DNA from: Bin94 sp965215535 | Lineage (GTDB): Bacteria; Gemmatimonadota; Gemmatimonadetes; Longimicrobiales; Gaopeijiaceae | DNA length: 64,000 nucleotides | NCBI GenBank assembly: GCA_965215535.1 | Contig: OZ244063.1 | Location: 1,798,001-1,862,000, forward strand | Direction: 5' to 3' | In this document: in pieces, positions 16,497 to 25,861 of the stretch | How the letters are laid out: every line of letters starts with the position of its first letter | Numbering within the stretch: position 1 is the stretch's first letter | The notes under the pieces: generated by a model | What the model saw: the letters and a program-made list of their open reading frames with translations, nothing else | What the model was told of the DNA's origin: nothing | The model's database searches: none | Made by a program: the position numbers and the translations under genes

Positions 16497-18448
16497 GGTG
16501 CGCTCTCCGTTGCGGGGACGTCGTCGTTTTCGGCGCTGTGCGGTTCTACGGCGCCACGGCGGGCGGCCGTGGGTCGGCGACGACCGTATAAAACCCGAAT
16601 CCCCAGAGCCAGAACCAGCGCCGGCGCCCCGAAGATGATCGCGTAGAACCACCCCACATCTTCGTCGCGGGTGTGCAGGATCGGCACGTCTTCCTCCGAT
16701 TCCACCTCGCCCGCGAACTCTTCCTCGCGGCCCAGCCAGCGCACGCCATCGGCGATCACCAGCGAGTTGATCCGGAGCCGGGAGAGGATCGCATCGGAAA
16801 AGATCTCGGCATCGCCGTAGAGGAGCGCGCGCATGGGCAGGGAATCGCGCTCGACCGCCATCGCCAGGACGTAGCGGTCCTGCGCCTCCGGGTCTTCGTC
16901 GAAGCGGTAGTTGCCATTGAGGTCGCGGTAGCTCGAGGGGAGCGAGCGAATGACCGGCGTGACACGCAGTCCGGCCGGGTCGGCGACGGGCTCAAAGCTG
17001 CCCGGCCCCACCATGAGCATCTCGCTGCCGCTGCGGCTGCCGGTCGTGACGGCCGGGTGGGTGGAGAAGCCGTTGGTAATGATGAAGCGCCGGTCGGAGA
17101 CCGAGGGGGGATTGCCGGGAAAATAGGCGCGGTCGTCGATCGTCATGGCCGGATTGTGCTCCACCCCCAGGAGGTCGCCAAGCGCCTCGACAGGAAAATC
17201 CGATCCGGTCTCCATGGCCAGAAGGAGCGAGCCGCCACGTTCGAGGTAGCTGCGCACCGCATTCAGCTCGGCATCGAGGAAGGGACGCTCGGGGCCCAGA
17301 ATCATCAGCATGGCCGCATCGTCGGGGATCCGGTCGCCCAGACCCTCGCCGATTCCGATGTCACGCACCTCGTAGTTGAGGAAATCCAGGATCTCGCGGA
17401 GAGCGCTCAACGGCGGAACCGGCGTGTCTGTCAGCCCGGGCGGAGGGCGCTGGCGCAGCGAGGGAGGCTGGTCGTCTGCGGGTGTGGCGGCCGTAAGCGG
17501 GTCGTTGAACTCTCCGTGCCCCTTGGTCAGATAGACGAAGCGACGGTCGCGGTTCAGTTGCAGAAGCGCCTGCTGCACATAGCGATCCAAGACGCGAAGA
17601 CGCGCGCGGGCCGAATCCAGTTGGGTCGCCAGCCCGATGCGCTCGCTGCGCCCATTGACCCGCAGAAAGAGAGAACCGTCGCCCCGGGCCCCGAAATCGG
17701 CCGCGGCTTCGGGATCGGCAAAGCGGTCGTACTCGGTCACGGTCACCTTGCCCGTTGCGCGCGCCAGCTCGTCCAGGTAGGTGCGCAACTCGTCCTTGAC
17801 CGGGTTGACCTCGGGAAAGAAGAGCGCCGCCTCGATGGTGCCGTCGATGTTGCGCACGATCTCGCGCACGGCTTCGCCCGGGGTGGCGGTCTTGAAGTAG
17901 CTGAAGTCGGCGGTGCGGTTGAAGGACGAGGCGATATAGCCGATCAGCATCAGCGCCGCGGCGGCCAGCGCCACACTGACTGCGTTGGCCACCGTTTCGC
18001 GCACCCGCATCCGATCGACTTGGGCCGCGCCCTCGGTGCCCCCCTTTGCGAGCGCCCACTGTGTGGCTAGGACCGCAAAGAGCGAGACGGCCATCAGAAT
18101 CGGGGCCGCCACCAGGAAGAAGCGCTGGGTGCGGAGCCGGTCGCGGGTCACCTCAAACTCGATGCCGAGAAACTCGAGGCCGCCCTCGGTGCCGGGGAGG
18201 TAGCCCGCCAGCGCAACCAGAACGCCTGCGTGGCCGAGCGCAATGAGGCCCTCGACGGAGCGGGAATCGTCCCGGGCGCGGCGCCAGAGGAGTGTGCGCC
18301 AGAGGGTGGCCGCGAGGAGGGCGGCGCTTCCGGCCAGGATCAGGGGCAGAGAGAGCCACGCGACATCGTCGAAGATGCGCGTGCCGGCAAAGACGACCAT
18401 CAGCCCCGCGAGGAGAAGGCCGGTCAGCCAGGGCTTCCTCAGTCCCAT
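16493..18448 (-). CDS. GldG-family ABC transporter auxiliary component
   Basis: 651 residues. N-terminal membrane helices (about residues 8-110 and 150-180) are followed by a large extracytoplasmic region and one C-terminal helix (FYAIIFGAPALVLALGIRVLYG). The region DFSYFKTATPGEAVREIVRNID and the later block DPLTAATPADDQ, LSALREILDFLNYEVRDI, LGPERPFLDAELNAVRSYLERGGSLLLAMETGS match the GldG/ABC-type gliding-motility auxiliary family, whose core resembles a GATase1/IFT52-like fold. It overlaps the permease gene by 10 bp and DUF4340 by 4 bp. GldG-like proteins are widespread in non-gliding bacteria, so gliding should not be inferred. Confidence 0.85.
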   Translation of the reverse strand: MGLRKPWLTGLLLAGLMVVFAGTRIFDDVAWLSLPLILAGSAALLAATLWRTLLWRRARDDSRSVEGLIALGHAGVLVALAGYLPGTEGGLEFLGIEFEVTRDRLRTQRFFLVAAPILMAVSLFAVLATQWALAKGGTEGAAQVDRMRVRETVANAVSVALAAAALMLIGYIASSFNRTADFSYFKTATPGEAVREIVRNIDGTIEAALFFPEVNPVKDELRTYLDELARATGKVTVTEYDRFADPEAAADFGARGDGSLFLRVNGRSERIGLATQLDSARARLRVLDRYVQQALLQLNRDRRFVYLTKGHGEFNDPLTAATPADDQPPSLRQRPPPGLTDTPVPPLSALREILDFLNYEVRDIGIGEGLGDRIPDDAAMLMILGPERPFLDAELNAVRSYLERGGSLLLAMETGSDFPVEALGDLLGVEHNPAMTIDDRAYFPGNPPSVSDRRFIITNGFSTHPAVTTGSRSGSEMLMVGPGSFEPVADPAGLRVTPVIRSLPSSYRDLNGNYRFDEDPEAQDRYVLAMAVERDSLPMRALLYGDAEIFSDAILSRLRINSLVIADGVRWLGREEEFAGEVESEEDVPILHTRDEDVGWFYAIIFGAPALVLALGIRVLYGRRRPTAARRGAVEPHSAENDDVPATESAP

Positions 18449-19179
18449 CGCTTTGCCTCCATCACCCGCGTGGCGGCAAAGAGGAAGAAGTAGGTGAGCG
18501 CCAGGTAGTAGATCACATCGCGCAGGTGCAGAAGGCCCGCCAGGAAGCCGGCGAAGTGGCGGCCGTGGATGGCCAGCGCCGCAAAGACGCGCGCAAGGGG
18601 TGCATCGACGATCTGCGAGAGAGGCCAGAAGAGGAACATGATCCCGGTGATGACCGCGGCCACCGCCGCCGCCACAAGCTGGTGACGGGTGAGCGCGGTG
18701 GCGAAGAGACCGATCGCCAGCACCGCCGCCCCCAGCAGCACAAGTCCGAGATATCCGATCAGGATATGGCCGATGGAGATTTTGCCATTGACCAGAATGA
18801 GAAGGGGGATATAGAGGGTGGCCAGGGTGATGGCGGTGAGGAAGGTCAGCGCCGACAGAAATTTGCCGAGGACGATCTCCCGGTCGCGCAGCGGCGAGGT
18901 GTCGAGCAGGAGCTGCGTGCCGGTCTGACGCTCCTCGGCGATGAGGCGAATCGAAAGCGCCACCGCAGCCACTGCCGTCAGGCCGCTGGCATTGTAGAAG
19001 AAGCGCGCCAGGACCGAACCCGAGAGCGTTTCGCCCAGATCGGGATTGAGGGCGGTCGCATAGAAGAGAACGCCATCGAGAAGAAGCACCCCCGCAGCGA
19101 CGATATATCCCATGGGGGAGCGGACATAGGCCTGGAGTTCACGCCGGAAGATGATTCCGGTTGCGCCGGTGCCGATCAT
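18439..19179 (-). CDS. ABC-2 permease, GldF-like
   Basis: 246 residues with about six transmembrane helices in the ABC-2/GldF pattern: FRRELQAYVRSPMGYIVAAG at the N-terminus, the coupling-helix region RLIAEERQTGTQLLLDTSPL (residues 75-95), then ILVNGKISIGHILIGYLGLVLLGAA and a final pair. The ERQTGT segment is the usual cytoplasmic contact with the ATPase. Its start overlaps the ATPase stop by 4 bp and its end overlaps the GldG-like gene by 10 bp, so all four genes are one translationally coupled operon. Substrate unknown. Confidence 0.88.
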   Translation of the reverse strand: MIGTGATGIIFRRELQAYVRSPMGYIVAAGVLLLDGVLFYATALNPDLGETLSGSVLARFFYNASGLTAVAAVALSIRLIAEERQTGTQLLLDTSPLRDREIVLGKFLSALTFLTAITLATLYIPLLILVNGKISIGHILIGYLGLVLLGAAVLAIGLFATALTRHQLVAAAVAAVITGIMFLFWPLSQIVDAPLARVFAALAIHGRHFAGFLAGLLHLRDVIYYLALTYFFLFAATRVMEAKRWD

Positions 19180-20144
19180 GCGCGCGCGCTCCCCACCAGC
19201 CCCACGAAGAGTTGCTCCAGTTGCCTCTCGGCTCGGCCCAGCGCAATGACATCGTGGCCGGATTCGACCAGGGCCCGGCAGACTTCGGGGCGCAGATCGG
19301 CGTTGGCCTCGACCTGGAAGGTGGCCCTCCTTCCGGGTTCCGCCGGGGGTGTCGTACAGGCGATCCGGGTCACGCCCGGCACCCGCGCAATGGCGGCTTC
19401 GGCCCCGGCGCCGGCGTCCGCATCGTCCGGCGCCGTAGCCGGCAGGCGCACCGTGACCGAGATATGACGCGACGTTAGCAGGCGGTCGCTCAGATCGGCC
19501 TCGCTGCCCGCCGCCACAATGCGGCCATCATTCAGAATCAGCAGGCGGTCGCAGGTCTCGCTGATCTCGGGCAGAATGTGGCTCGAAATCAGGATTGTAT
19601 GCCGATCCTTCAGAGCCTGGATCATGGCCCGCATCTCGACGATCTGAACCGGGTCGAGATCGTGGGTGGGTTCGTCCAGAATCAGCAACTCGGGCTCGTG
19701 GATGATCGCCTGCGCAACCCCTACCCGCTGGCGGTATCCCTGGCTCAGGTGGCGGGTCGGCATGTCGCGAACCTCGCTGACGCGGGTGTACTCCTCAACC
19801 TCGGGCACGCGCCGCGCCACCGCCCCCGCCGTCATTCCCTTGATCCGGCCGACAAAGGTCAGGTAGTCGCGCACGGTCATGTCGCCATAGACGGGGGGCT
19901 GTTCCGGAAGATAGCCGACCCGCTTTCGGACCTCGTGCGGATCGCGCAGAACATCGAGACCGTCGATGGTGACCGAGCCGGATGAGGGCCGGAGCCCGCA
20001 GGCCAGAATCCGAAGCAGCGTGGTCTTGCCCACGCCGTTCAGGCCGAGGAAGCCCACGGTGTCGCCGCGGTCGATCTCGAAGGAAACGGGGCCAAGCGCC
20101 CGCTTGCGACCATAGTATCTGGTAACGTCGGTCAGTTGGACCAT
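19176..20144 (-). CDS. ABC transporter ATPase, GldA-like
   Basis: 322 residues. Walker A GLNGVGKTT is at residues 34-42, signature LSQGYRQR at about 138-145, Walker B LLILDEPTHDLD at about 158-169 (the usual Gly of the D-loop region is replaced by His), and switch histidine in ISSHIL. The C-terminal 100 residues are an accessory domain typical of GldA/NatA-like ATPases. It is the first gene of the GldA-GldF-GldG-DUF4340 operon, which would form one inner-membrane complex. Transcription is divergent from the plug lipoprotein gene across 280 bp that show no further genes. Confidence 0.9.
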   Translation of the reverse strand: MVQLTDVTRYYGRKRALGPVSFEIDRGDTVGFLGLNGVGKTTLLRILACGLRPSSGSVTIDGLDVLRDPHEVRKRVGYLPEQPPVYGDMTVRDYLTFVGRIKGMTAGAVARRVPEVEEYTRVSEVRDMPTRHLSQGYRQRVGVAQAIIHEPELLILDEPTHDLDPVQIVEMRAMIQALKDRHTILISSHILPEISETCDRLLILNDGRIVAAGSEADLSDRLLTSRHISVTVRLPATAPDDADAGAGAEAAIARVPGVTRIACTTPPAEPGRRATFQVEANADLRPEVCRALVESGHDVIALGRAERQLEQLFVGLVGSARA

Positions 20145-20424
20145 CGCATACCCATGTCTGTGTTCCCGTTAATGGAGCGCAAAAAAGCTACAACGGCCCC
20201 GGGGGCGGTCAAGTGGCAGCCGGGCCGAGGAGGCTGCGACAGAGCTGCCAACCGCTGCCGCTTGCGCGATTTCGCTCAATCAGGGAAAATTGATGGGAAT
20301 CCGATTTCTGCACGGAAGCGCCGGCCCCCCACGCACACCCCGGCTCGCGTGGGTCGAGCCGTCGGGCTGTGGTGCTCACACGCAGAACCCGGTCAGCCCC
20401 ACCCTGACTCCTGACCTGCCCGCG

Positions 20425-20853
20425 ATGAGATCTGTCACGATCGGTTCTCTGATTGTCGCTGCCGCACTGCTCGCCGGGTGCGGCGTTCGTCCCCGTCCGT
20501 CCGTGCCCGATGCCTCCGCAGGCACCATCATTACGGCCGCCCGGATTGCGGAATCCGAAGCCACAACCATGTGGGAGGCGCTGCGGCGCACGGTGCGCTA
20601 TGCCAGCTTCGGCGAATCGGCCGATGGCGGACCGGCGCGGGTTCACCGGCGCGGATTTTCGAGCATGGCCCTGATCGAGGACACCCCGATCTACATCGAC
20701 CACGTGCAGGTGCGCGACCTGGAGATCCTGGATGCCATGCCGGCTGCGGATATCGAACGCATTCAGGTGCTGAGCGGCGTTCACGCCACAACCTATTACG
20801 GCACCAATGCCGGCGATGGCGTCATTCTGATTCACACACGCAGCGGCGGTTAG
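20425..20853 (+). CDS. Stand-alone TonB-receptor plug domain lipoprotein
   Basis: 142 residues. The signal peptide ends in LLAGC (Cys 20). The mature part is almost only a plug-like domain: MWEALRRTVRYASF, then VHRRGFSSMALIEDTPIYID, VQVRDLEILDAMPAADIERI, VLSGVHATTYYGTNAGDGVI and the closing ILIHT. This is the pattern of TonB-dependent receptor plugs (VYIDG, IE-I-VL-G, YG--A--GVI-I-T), but no barrel follows and no frameshift continues it. A lipid-anchored free plug cannot be a transporter. It might cap another barrel or bind ligand or partners in the periplasm. It stands alone, divergent from the ABC operon and convergent with SusD 2. Confidence 0.75.
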   Translation: MRSVTIGSLIVAAALLAGCGVRPRPSVPDASAGTIITAARIAESEATTMWEALRRTVRYASFGESADGGPARVHRRGFSSMALIEDTPIYIDHVQVRDLEILDAMPAADIERIQVLSGVHATTYYGTNAGDGVILIHTRSGG

Positions 20854-21018
20854 CAAACCGGGCCGGGCAGACCAGCGCGCCTTCGCTCCTCCGAACCGCC
20901 GGCGATTGCCTGCCCCGGGTTCGGAGAGCCGACTGCCCGGGCAGCCCGCAGACAACGCCGAGCCGAAGATCCAGCTCGACACTGCCCACGGGCTGCCGGA
21001 CAGACAGACTTCTTCGCT

Positions 21019-22338
21019 CTACGCCCCCCGGTTCAGGCAGAGCGACTGACCCTCAAGACCGGCCAACGCTTCGTTTTCGTGCTCCTCGAAGGGGATCGGC
21101 AGATTGACATCGGTGCCGTAGGCGCCCCCCTTGAAGAAGGCGCCGGTCGGGAAGACCTGTTCCTGGCGGTAGCCGTACTGGCGCACCAGGCGTCGCAGAT
21201 CGCCCAACCGCTGACCGGTCCCGAAGAGCCAGCGACCGCGCTCCTCGAAGAGCATCCTGACCTGGGCGTCGGGATTGCCCGGATCGGTCAGTGGCTCCAG
21301 CCCTGCGCCTGCACGCAGTTCGTTCAGGGTGGCCAGCCAGGGACCACCCGCATTGAATTCGGCCTCGGCCCGGATCAGTTGTGCCTCCAGACCGCTGCCC
21401 AGCACGACATCGGACTCCTCGGAATCGTACTTGAGCTGGTGAAAGAGTGGGGTCTCCTGGTCGAAGCCAGGACCTCCACTGTCCTCCCAGGGAACCCGGC
21501 TGTCCGAAGCGGAGCGGAAGGCGATTCCATTCTCGCCCTCCATATCGGAGATCGACCACCGCCGCTGACGCTGGTTGAGCTCGAAGACGGCGTTCCGCTG
21601 AGCCTGGGTTCCGCCCGCCTTGCTGCGCACGGCATACACCCAGTCGGCGGGAACCATGGCAGCGGCGCTCGCGGCGGCCGCATAGTCGCCCTGGTTGAGA
21701 CGAACGCGCGCCAGTCCGATCGCCGCCAGATTGCGCTGATTCGAGTCGCCGGCCGCAGCCTGATCGGCACTTCCGAAGGCGGCCGCAGCCATATTGTAGA
21801 TCTCTTCGGTGGTCTGCTGCGCGCCATAGACGATGTCGCCCTCATTGGGCGTGTCGCTGAAGGGAACGCCGGAACAGTAATCCTGCGCAAAGAAGAGATT
21901 GACGTAGCCATTGAGGCTCCACATCTCTGCAATGCGCGGATCGCCCGGCAGGATATCGGTCATGCGCAGAGCCGCATTCCGGGTGCCCACGCGGGCCCGA
22001 TGCATAGCGCGGTAATGACCCAGAAGGGTTCCGTTGCGATCATCCATCTCGCGTCGGTCCACCTCGTTGCGGGTCGGGAAGGTACCCGAGAGGTGGAACT
22101 CGTCGGAGAGCATTCCCGAATAAACCACCTGGCCCCCGCCCCCGCTGGAATAGGCCCCCGCGAAGAGACCCACGGCACCGGCCCAGTACAGCTCGGCGCC
22201 CTTTTCACCCACGACATCGGTGGGCGTCACGATATCGGGATCCACCACACTCAGCAGGTCGTCGGTGTCGCAGCCCGCCAGCAACAGCGCGGACAGAACC
22301 ACCGAAACCCATCCGATTCCCGTACAGGATCGTTTCAT
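21019..22338 (-). CDS. SusD/RagB-like outer-membrane lipoprotein 2
   Basis: 439 residues. Signal LSALLLAGC (Cys 23) is followed by DTDDLLSVVDPDIVTP, a standard SusD start. The region LNGYVNLFFAQDYCSGVPFS, the TPR-like block RVRLNQGDYAAAASAAAMVP and the C-terminal LRAGAGLEPLTDPG with LFEERGRWLFGTGQRLGDLR closely follow a SusD subset seen with Gemmatimonadota receptors. The protein should act as the surface lid for SusC 2, whose stop is 24 bp upstream. Its ending (VNLPIPFEEHENEA) is the conserved lid segment. Ligand unknown; no carbohydrate-active enzyme is linked. Confidence 0.9.
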   Translation of the reverse strand: MKRSCTGIGWVSVVLSALLLAGCDTDDLLSVVDPDIVTPTDVVGEKGAELYWAGAVGLFAGAYSSGGGGQVVYSGMLSDEFHLSGTFPTRNEVDRREMDDRNGTLLGHYRAMHRARVGTRNAALRMTDILPGDPRIAEMWSLNGYVNLFFAQDYCSGVPFSDTPNEGDIVYGAQQTTEEIYNMAAAAFGSADQAAAGDSNQRNLAAIGLARVRLNQGDYAAAASAAAMVPADWVYAVRSKAGGTQAQRNAVFELNQRQRRWSISDMEGENGIAFRSASDSRVPWEDSGGPGFDQETPLFHQLKYDSEESDVVLGSGLEAQLIRAEAEFNAGGPWLATLNELRAGAGLEPLTDPGNPDAQVRMLFEERGRWLFGTGQRLGDLRRLVRQYGYRQEQVFPTGAFFKGGAYGTDVNLPIPFEEHENEALAGLEGQSLCLNRGA

Positions 22339-22362
22339 TGGTTTTTCTCTTTCTCTAGCTGG

Positions 22363-25300
22363 CTAGAAGCTGAAGTTGACGCGGGCGGTGTAGAAGCGCA
22401 CCGGAGGCTGGGTCAGGAACTCCGAAATGCCGAAGTTGTCTCCCGATCCATTCCAATTGATCTCGGGGTCCATGCCGCTGTAGTCGGTCCAGGTTCCGAG
22501 ATTGCGCCCCGACAGGGTCAGCGATGCACGCGAAGCCCCGATCCGGTTCAGGATGGCCGCAGGCAATTCATAGCTGACCGAAACTTCGCGCAGCTTCCAG
22601 AAATTTCCTCGTTCCATATATCCCCACACGGTCTGGCTGGAATGCAGCAGCGATGCCACCGCGCGTGCCTGTTCATCGAGCGGCGTTGCCGGATCGATCA
22701 GCGCCTGGCAGAGCCGGAAGCGGCAGCGGAAGCGTTCCGTGTTGTTGTAGGCGACATAGTTTCCGCGATAGTCAAGAAGTCCATAGATGCGGATGCCGTT
22801 CAGGATCTCGAAGTTGGAGACAATGGTAAGCTGATCCTCGGGCTGACCGGGTCCGATGTATTCAATCGTGTCGCCAATGACCAGCTCGTCGGGAGTGATG
22901 ATGCCATTGCCGTCGCTGTCGGCCCAGCTTTGGATCGGTCGATCCCACTGTCCGCCCAGAGGGAATCCGGGCACAAAGCGCGTCTGCGACCCGATCGGTT
23001 CCGTGCCTTCGCCCAGCGACAGCAGTTCGTTCTGGTTGATCGAACCCGAAAGGGTCAGATCCCACGAAAAGCCATCGAAAGCCAGAATTGCAGCATTGAT
23101 CGAGGCCTCGTATCCCTTGTTTTGCACCTCGCCGATATTGACCCAGCGGGATGCGCTCGCTCCCAGGGAGGGCGCCAGCGGAACCGTAATCAGGGCCCCG
23201 CCCGTGCGCTTGTCGTAGTAGGTGAACTCGATGCCCGCGCGTCCTCCGGCGATCTCGGCATCGAACCCGATCTCAACTTCGCTGGAACGTTCGGGCTCAA
23301 GGAGGCTGTTGCCGATGTTTCCGATCGAAACTCCGGAGCCGGTTTCATCGGAGGGGGTTGTGATGGCCGTCGCCGACAGCGTGCGAATGGCGTCGTCCGA
23401 TCCCGGCTGCAGTCCGGATTTGCCCCAGGCGCCACGGAGGCGCAACTGATCCAGAAATGGAATTTCCGGGAAGAAATCCTCTTCCGATGCAATCCACGAA
23501 AGGCCGGCCTTCGGGTAGTAGATCAGGTCGAAGTCCTGGCCGAAGGCGCTGTTGTCGTCGGCGCGAATGGCGCCGGTCAGGAAGAGGCGGTCGTTCAGTC
23601 CAATCTGCTGGTCGATAAAGAGACCGGCGGTCTTCTCGAAGGTGTGGAACTCGTCGGAGAAGGTTTCGGCAGCCAGACCGATCGAGGAACCGCCATTCAC
23701 AATATCGATTCCCCAGGCATTCGTGCCCTGGAACCGGTTCTCGAAATATTGTACGCCCAGGGCCGTGCGCGAGGTGATCCAGTTGGTCAGGTCGAAGGAG
23801 GCGGTGGCGCTGGCATCGAAGGTGTACTGCCACTGATTGATGTAGTCGGTATCCTTGCGACCGCGGTTGCTGTCGCCCGGCACCCCGATGTCGCGCGCAA
23901 AGAACGAGATGTCGTTGCGGTTGTAGTAGTCCAGGCCGCCGGTGCCGCGCATGGAGAGCCACTCGAAGGGATTCCAGGTGGCGGTGCTTGACGCGGTCAT
24001 GCGGTTGGTGTCCTGATAGAAGGTGCGGCCGAAGAGCTGCGCAGGACGCTGAAATCCCCAGGCGCGATCGGGATTGGAGCCGCCGAAGAAGGCGCTTGGC
24101 ATGAAGCCGAAGGAATTGTTGTCATTGCCCATATAGGCAAAGTGACTGTCCAGATAGGACATCTGCAGCGCCAGCGTAACCTGGTCGGCAACCTGGCTGT
24201 TGAGATTGATGCGCAAGTTGCGCCGCTGAAGCTGATTGGGACGCTCGACCTCGCTTGTAATCGGAACGCCCCGCGCCTCCAGGTCCTCGCGATCGGGCTG
24301 GGGAAGGGAGAAGGGCCCCGTTTCGCCCTCGAATTCGCCCGCGATGTAATACTTGATGCGCTCGGTGCCACCGCTGACCGAAACGCCGAACTGGTTGCGA
24401 CTGCCGTCGTCGATCGGTGACAACATCGGATCGTGAAGCACCTGATAGGATTCGATTGAGCTCTGGTTGCACAAGCCCTGTGCCACTTCATTGAGACGAC
24501 AGGCGCGCGCATAGGTGCCGCCCGACGCATCGAGCCCGGTGAAGTTGAGGGGGTACTGGTTGGGCTCCTGGATGATTCCGCCCTCGGCCCAGATGTTCCA
24601 GCGCGTGGTTCCGGGTATGCCCCGTTTTGTGGTAATGCGGATGACGCCATTGGCCGCCTCGGTGCCGTACAGCGTCGCCGCCGAAGGCCCCTTGACGATC
24701 TCGATCGATTCGATGTCCTCGGGGTTGAAATCGTCCAGGCGCGACGCCTCCTGGCCCCCGGCGCCGAGTCCGCTCTGGCGGCTGTCTACGCGAATCCCAT
24801 CGACATAGATCAGAGGATCGTTGGAGAGCGAGATCGAACTGGACCCGCGAATGCGAATGCGCGAACCCACCCCCGAAGTCCCGGCGGAGTTGAAGACCTG
24901 AACCCCGGCCGATCTGCCCTGCAGCAGGTCCGAGATGTTGTTGACCGGCGCCACTTCGCGAATCTCGGCAGCGTTGATGTCGCCGACCGCATTGCCAAGT
25001 TCGCGCTTGCGTTGCTGTCCGGTGGCGGTCACGACAATCTCGTCGAGCGCCAGCGCAGATTGTGCGAGGTCGAAGTTGACCTCGGCCGTTCCTCCGACCG
25101 TGACCGTAAACTCCTGCGTAACCGGACCATAGCCGATAAAGGAGGCGCGCAGGGAGTGGGTGCCCGGAGGGATGTTGAGGACGATGAAGCGCCCCTCGGC
25201 GCTCGTCAGGCCGCCGTAGTTGGTGCCCTCGATCTGAAGCTGGGCGCCGGCAAGCGGCTGCATGGTGGATGCGTCGCGGACCATGCCTGTGACCGAAGCG

Positions 25301-25374
25301 CGCTCCTGCGCATGGATCGGGCCGGCGAGAGCGAGCAGCGCCAGGGCGGCGCAGGTCTTACGAGTAAAGACCAT
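22363..25374 (-). CDS. SusC/RagA-family TonB-dependent outer-membrane receptor 2
   Basis: 1003 residues. The signal peptide (LALLALAGPIHAQ) precedes a carboxypeptidase-like domain (ASVTGMVRDASTMQPLAGAQ), LDEIVVTATGQQRKRELGNA, and the plug with the SusC signature IRGSSSISLSNDPLIYVDG and IEIVKGPSAATLYGTEAANG. The barrel ends in TARVNFSF. ATG 25374 is chosen because GAGGAGG precedes it by about nine bases and it sets the signal peptide at the N-terminus; the 98 codons upstream have no coding character. The leader region contains a pair of 32-bp palindromes about 300-410 bp before the start. It forms an operon with SusD 2. Confidence 0.93.
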   Translation of the reverse strand: MVFTRKTCAALALLALAGPIHAQERASVTGMVRDASTMQPLAGAQLQIEGTNYGGLTSAEGRFIVLNIPPGTHSLRASFIGYGPVTQEFTVTVGGTAEVNFDLAQSALALDEIVVTATGQQRKRELGNAVGDINAAEIREVAPVNNISDLLQGRSAGVQVFNSAGTSGVGSRIRIRGSSSISLSNDPLIYVDGIRVDSRQSGLGAGGQEASRLDDFNPEDIESIEIVKGPSAATLYGTEAANGVIRITTKRGIPGTTRWNIWAEGGIIQEPNQYPLNFTGLDASGGTYARACRLNEVAQGLCNQSSIESYQVLHDPMLSPIDDGSRNQFGVSVSGGTERIKYYIAGEFEGETGPFSLPQPDREDLEARGVPITSEVERPNQLQRRNLRINLNSQVADQVTLALQMSYLDSHFAYMGNDNNSFGFMPSAFFGGSNPDRAWGFQRPAQLFGRTFYQDTNRMTASSTATWNPFEWLSMRGTGGLDYYNRNDISFFARDIGVPGDSNRGRKDTDYINQWQYTFDASATASFDLTNWITSRTALGVQYFENRFQGTNAWGIDIVNGGSSIGLAAETFSDEFHTFEKTAGLFIDQQIGLNDRLFLTGAIRADDNSAFGQDFDLIYYPKAGLSWIASEEDFFPEIPFLDQLRLRGAWGKSGLQPGSDDAIRTLSATAITTPSDETGSGVSIGNIGNSLLEPERSSEVEIGFDAEIAGGRAGIEFTYYDKRTGGALITVPLAPSLGASASRWVNIGEVQNKGYEASINAAILAFDGFSWDLTLSGSINQNELLSLGEGTEPIGSQTRFVPGFPLGGQWDRPIQSWADSDGNGIITPDELVIGDTIEYIGPGQPEDQLTIVSNFEILNGIRIYGLLDYRGNYVAYNNTERFRCRFRLCQALIDPATPLDEQARAVASLLHSSQTVWGYMERGNFWKLREVSVSYELPAAILNRIGASRASLTLSGRNLGTWTDYSGMDPEINWNGSGDNFGISEFLTQPPVRFYTARVNFSF

Positions 25375-25670
25375 GGGTGTAACCTCCTCGGTAGGGAGAT
25401 GGATCCCCCTCGGGAATCGCTCTTTCCGGAGAGCTGAGGGGGATGGGATCCCGGCGATGCTCCCAGGGGAATGACCCCGGGCACCGGGACGGGAAGGCGA
25501 AACCTCGGATATAGGCAGGACCAGGTGACAGACGCATTGAGGGGGACACTCCGATACACCGCCATGAAGATAGAGTTCCAGGGGTGCGCGAGCAACGCCG
25601 GGAACTGCCCCGGAAATTCGGTGGGACATGGTGCATGAATGATCCGCGAAGAGCATCGGAGGGTGCACTC

Positions 25671-25702
25671 TTATGAAAGGTTCGATCGTTATCCTTTCGT
25701 AA
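25671..25702. repeat. 32-bp palindrome, pair 1 element a
   Basis: TTATGAAAGG, 12 bases, CCTTTCGTAA. The arms are complementary except for a G/T-type difference at one position each side. Its 12-base core (starting TTCGAT, ending TTAT) resembles that of element 29566-29597 read on the other strand. Could be an operator or part of a dispersed repeat. Confidence 0.65.
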
Positions 25703-25752
25703 GACCGGGGAAATCGTCTGAATCCGGGCGCAGCAGGCCTGGATCAGGGATC

Positions 25753-25784
25753 TTATGAAAGGTTTGGCCGTTATCTTTTCGTTA
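25753..25784. repeat. 32-bp palindrome, pair 1 element b
   Basis: TTATGAAAGG, 12 bases (TTTGGC...TTAT), CTTTTCGTTA. It begins 82 bp after element a. Its core matches element 29483-29514 read on the other strand (both contain TTTGG and end in AT before CTTTTCG). Confidence 0.65.
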
Positions 25785-25861
25785 GACACGAGACCGACGG
25801 CACCCAGAGAGCATGGCGTCCCCGCGCGGATGCGGCGCGACTCGAATGCCTCTCCCGGCTG

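Larger units (their letters stand above)
25375..25861. other. 487-bp spacer before SusC 2, holding a palindrome pair
   Basis: No gene is visible. The spacer lies between the end of di-heme gene 2 and the start of SusC 2, both on the minus strand. Its notable content is two 32-bp palindromes at 25671-25702 and 25753-25784 (listed separately). The SusC 2 promoter should lie between these and 25374, but I could not pick a reliable -35/-10. Confidence 0.5.

Noticed and set aside
16673..18070. A 465-codon open frame on the plus strand
   Set aside because: Antisense to the GldG-like gene, which overlaps both neighbours by stop-start fusion and is clearly the real one.
21079..23991. A 970-codon open frame on the plus strand
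   Set aside because: It lies antisense to SusD 2 and SusC 2, whose products have signal peptides, plug motifs and full-length family fit. The plus frame has no recognisable domain and is open only because of high GC and codon bias.
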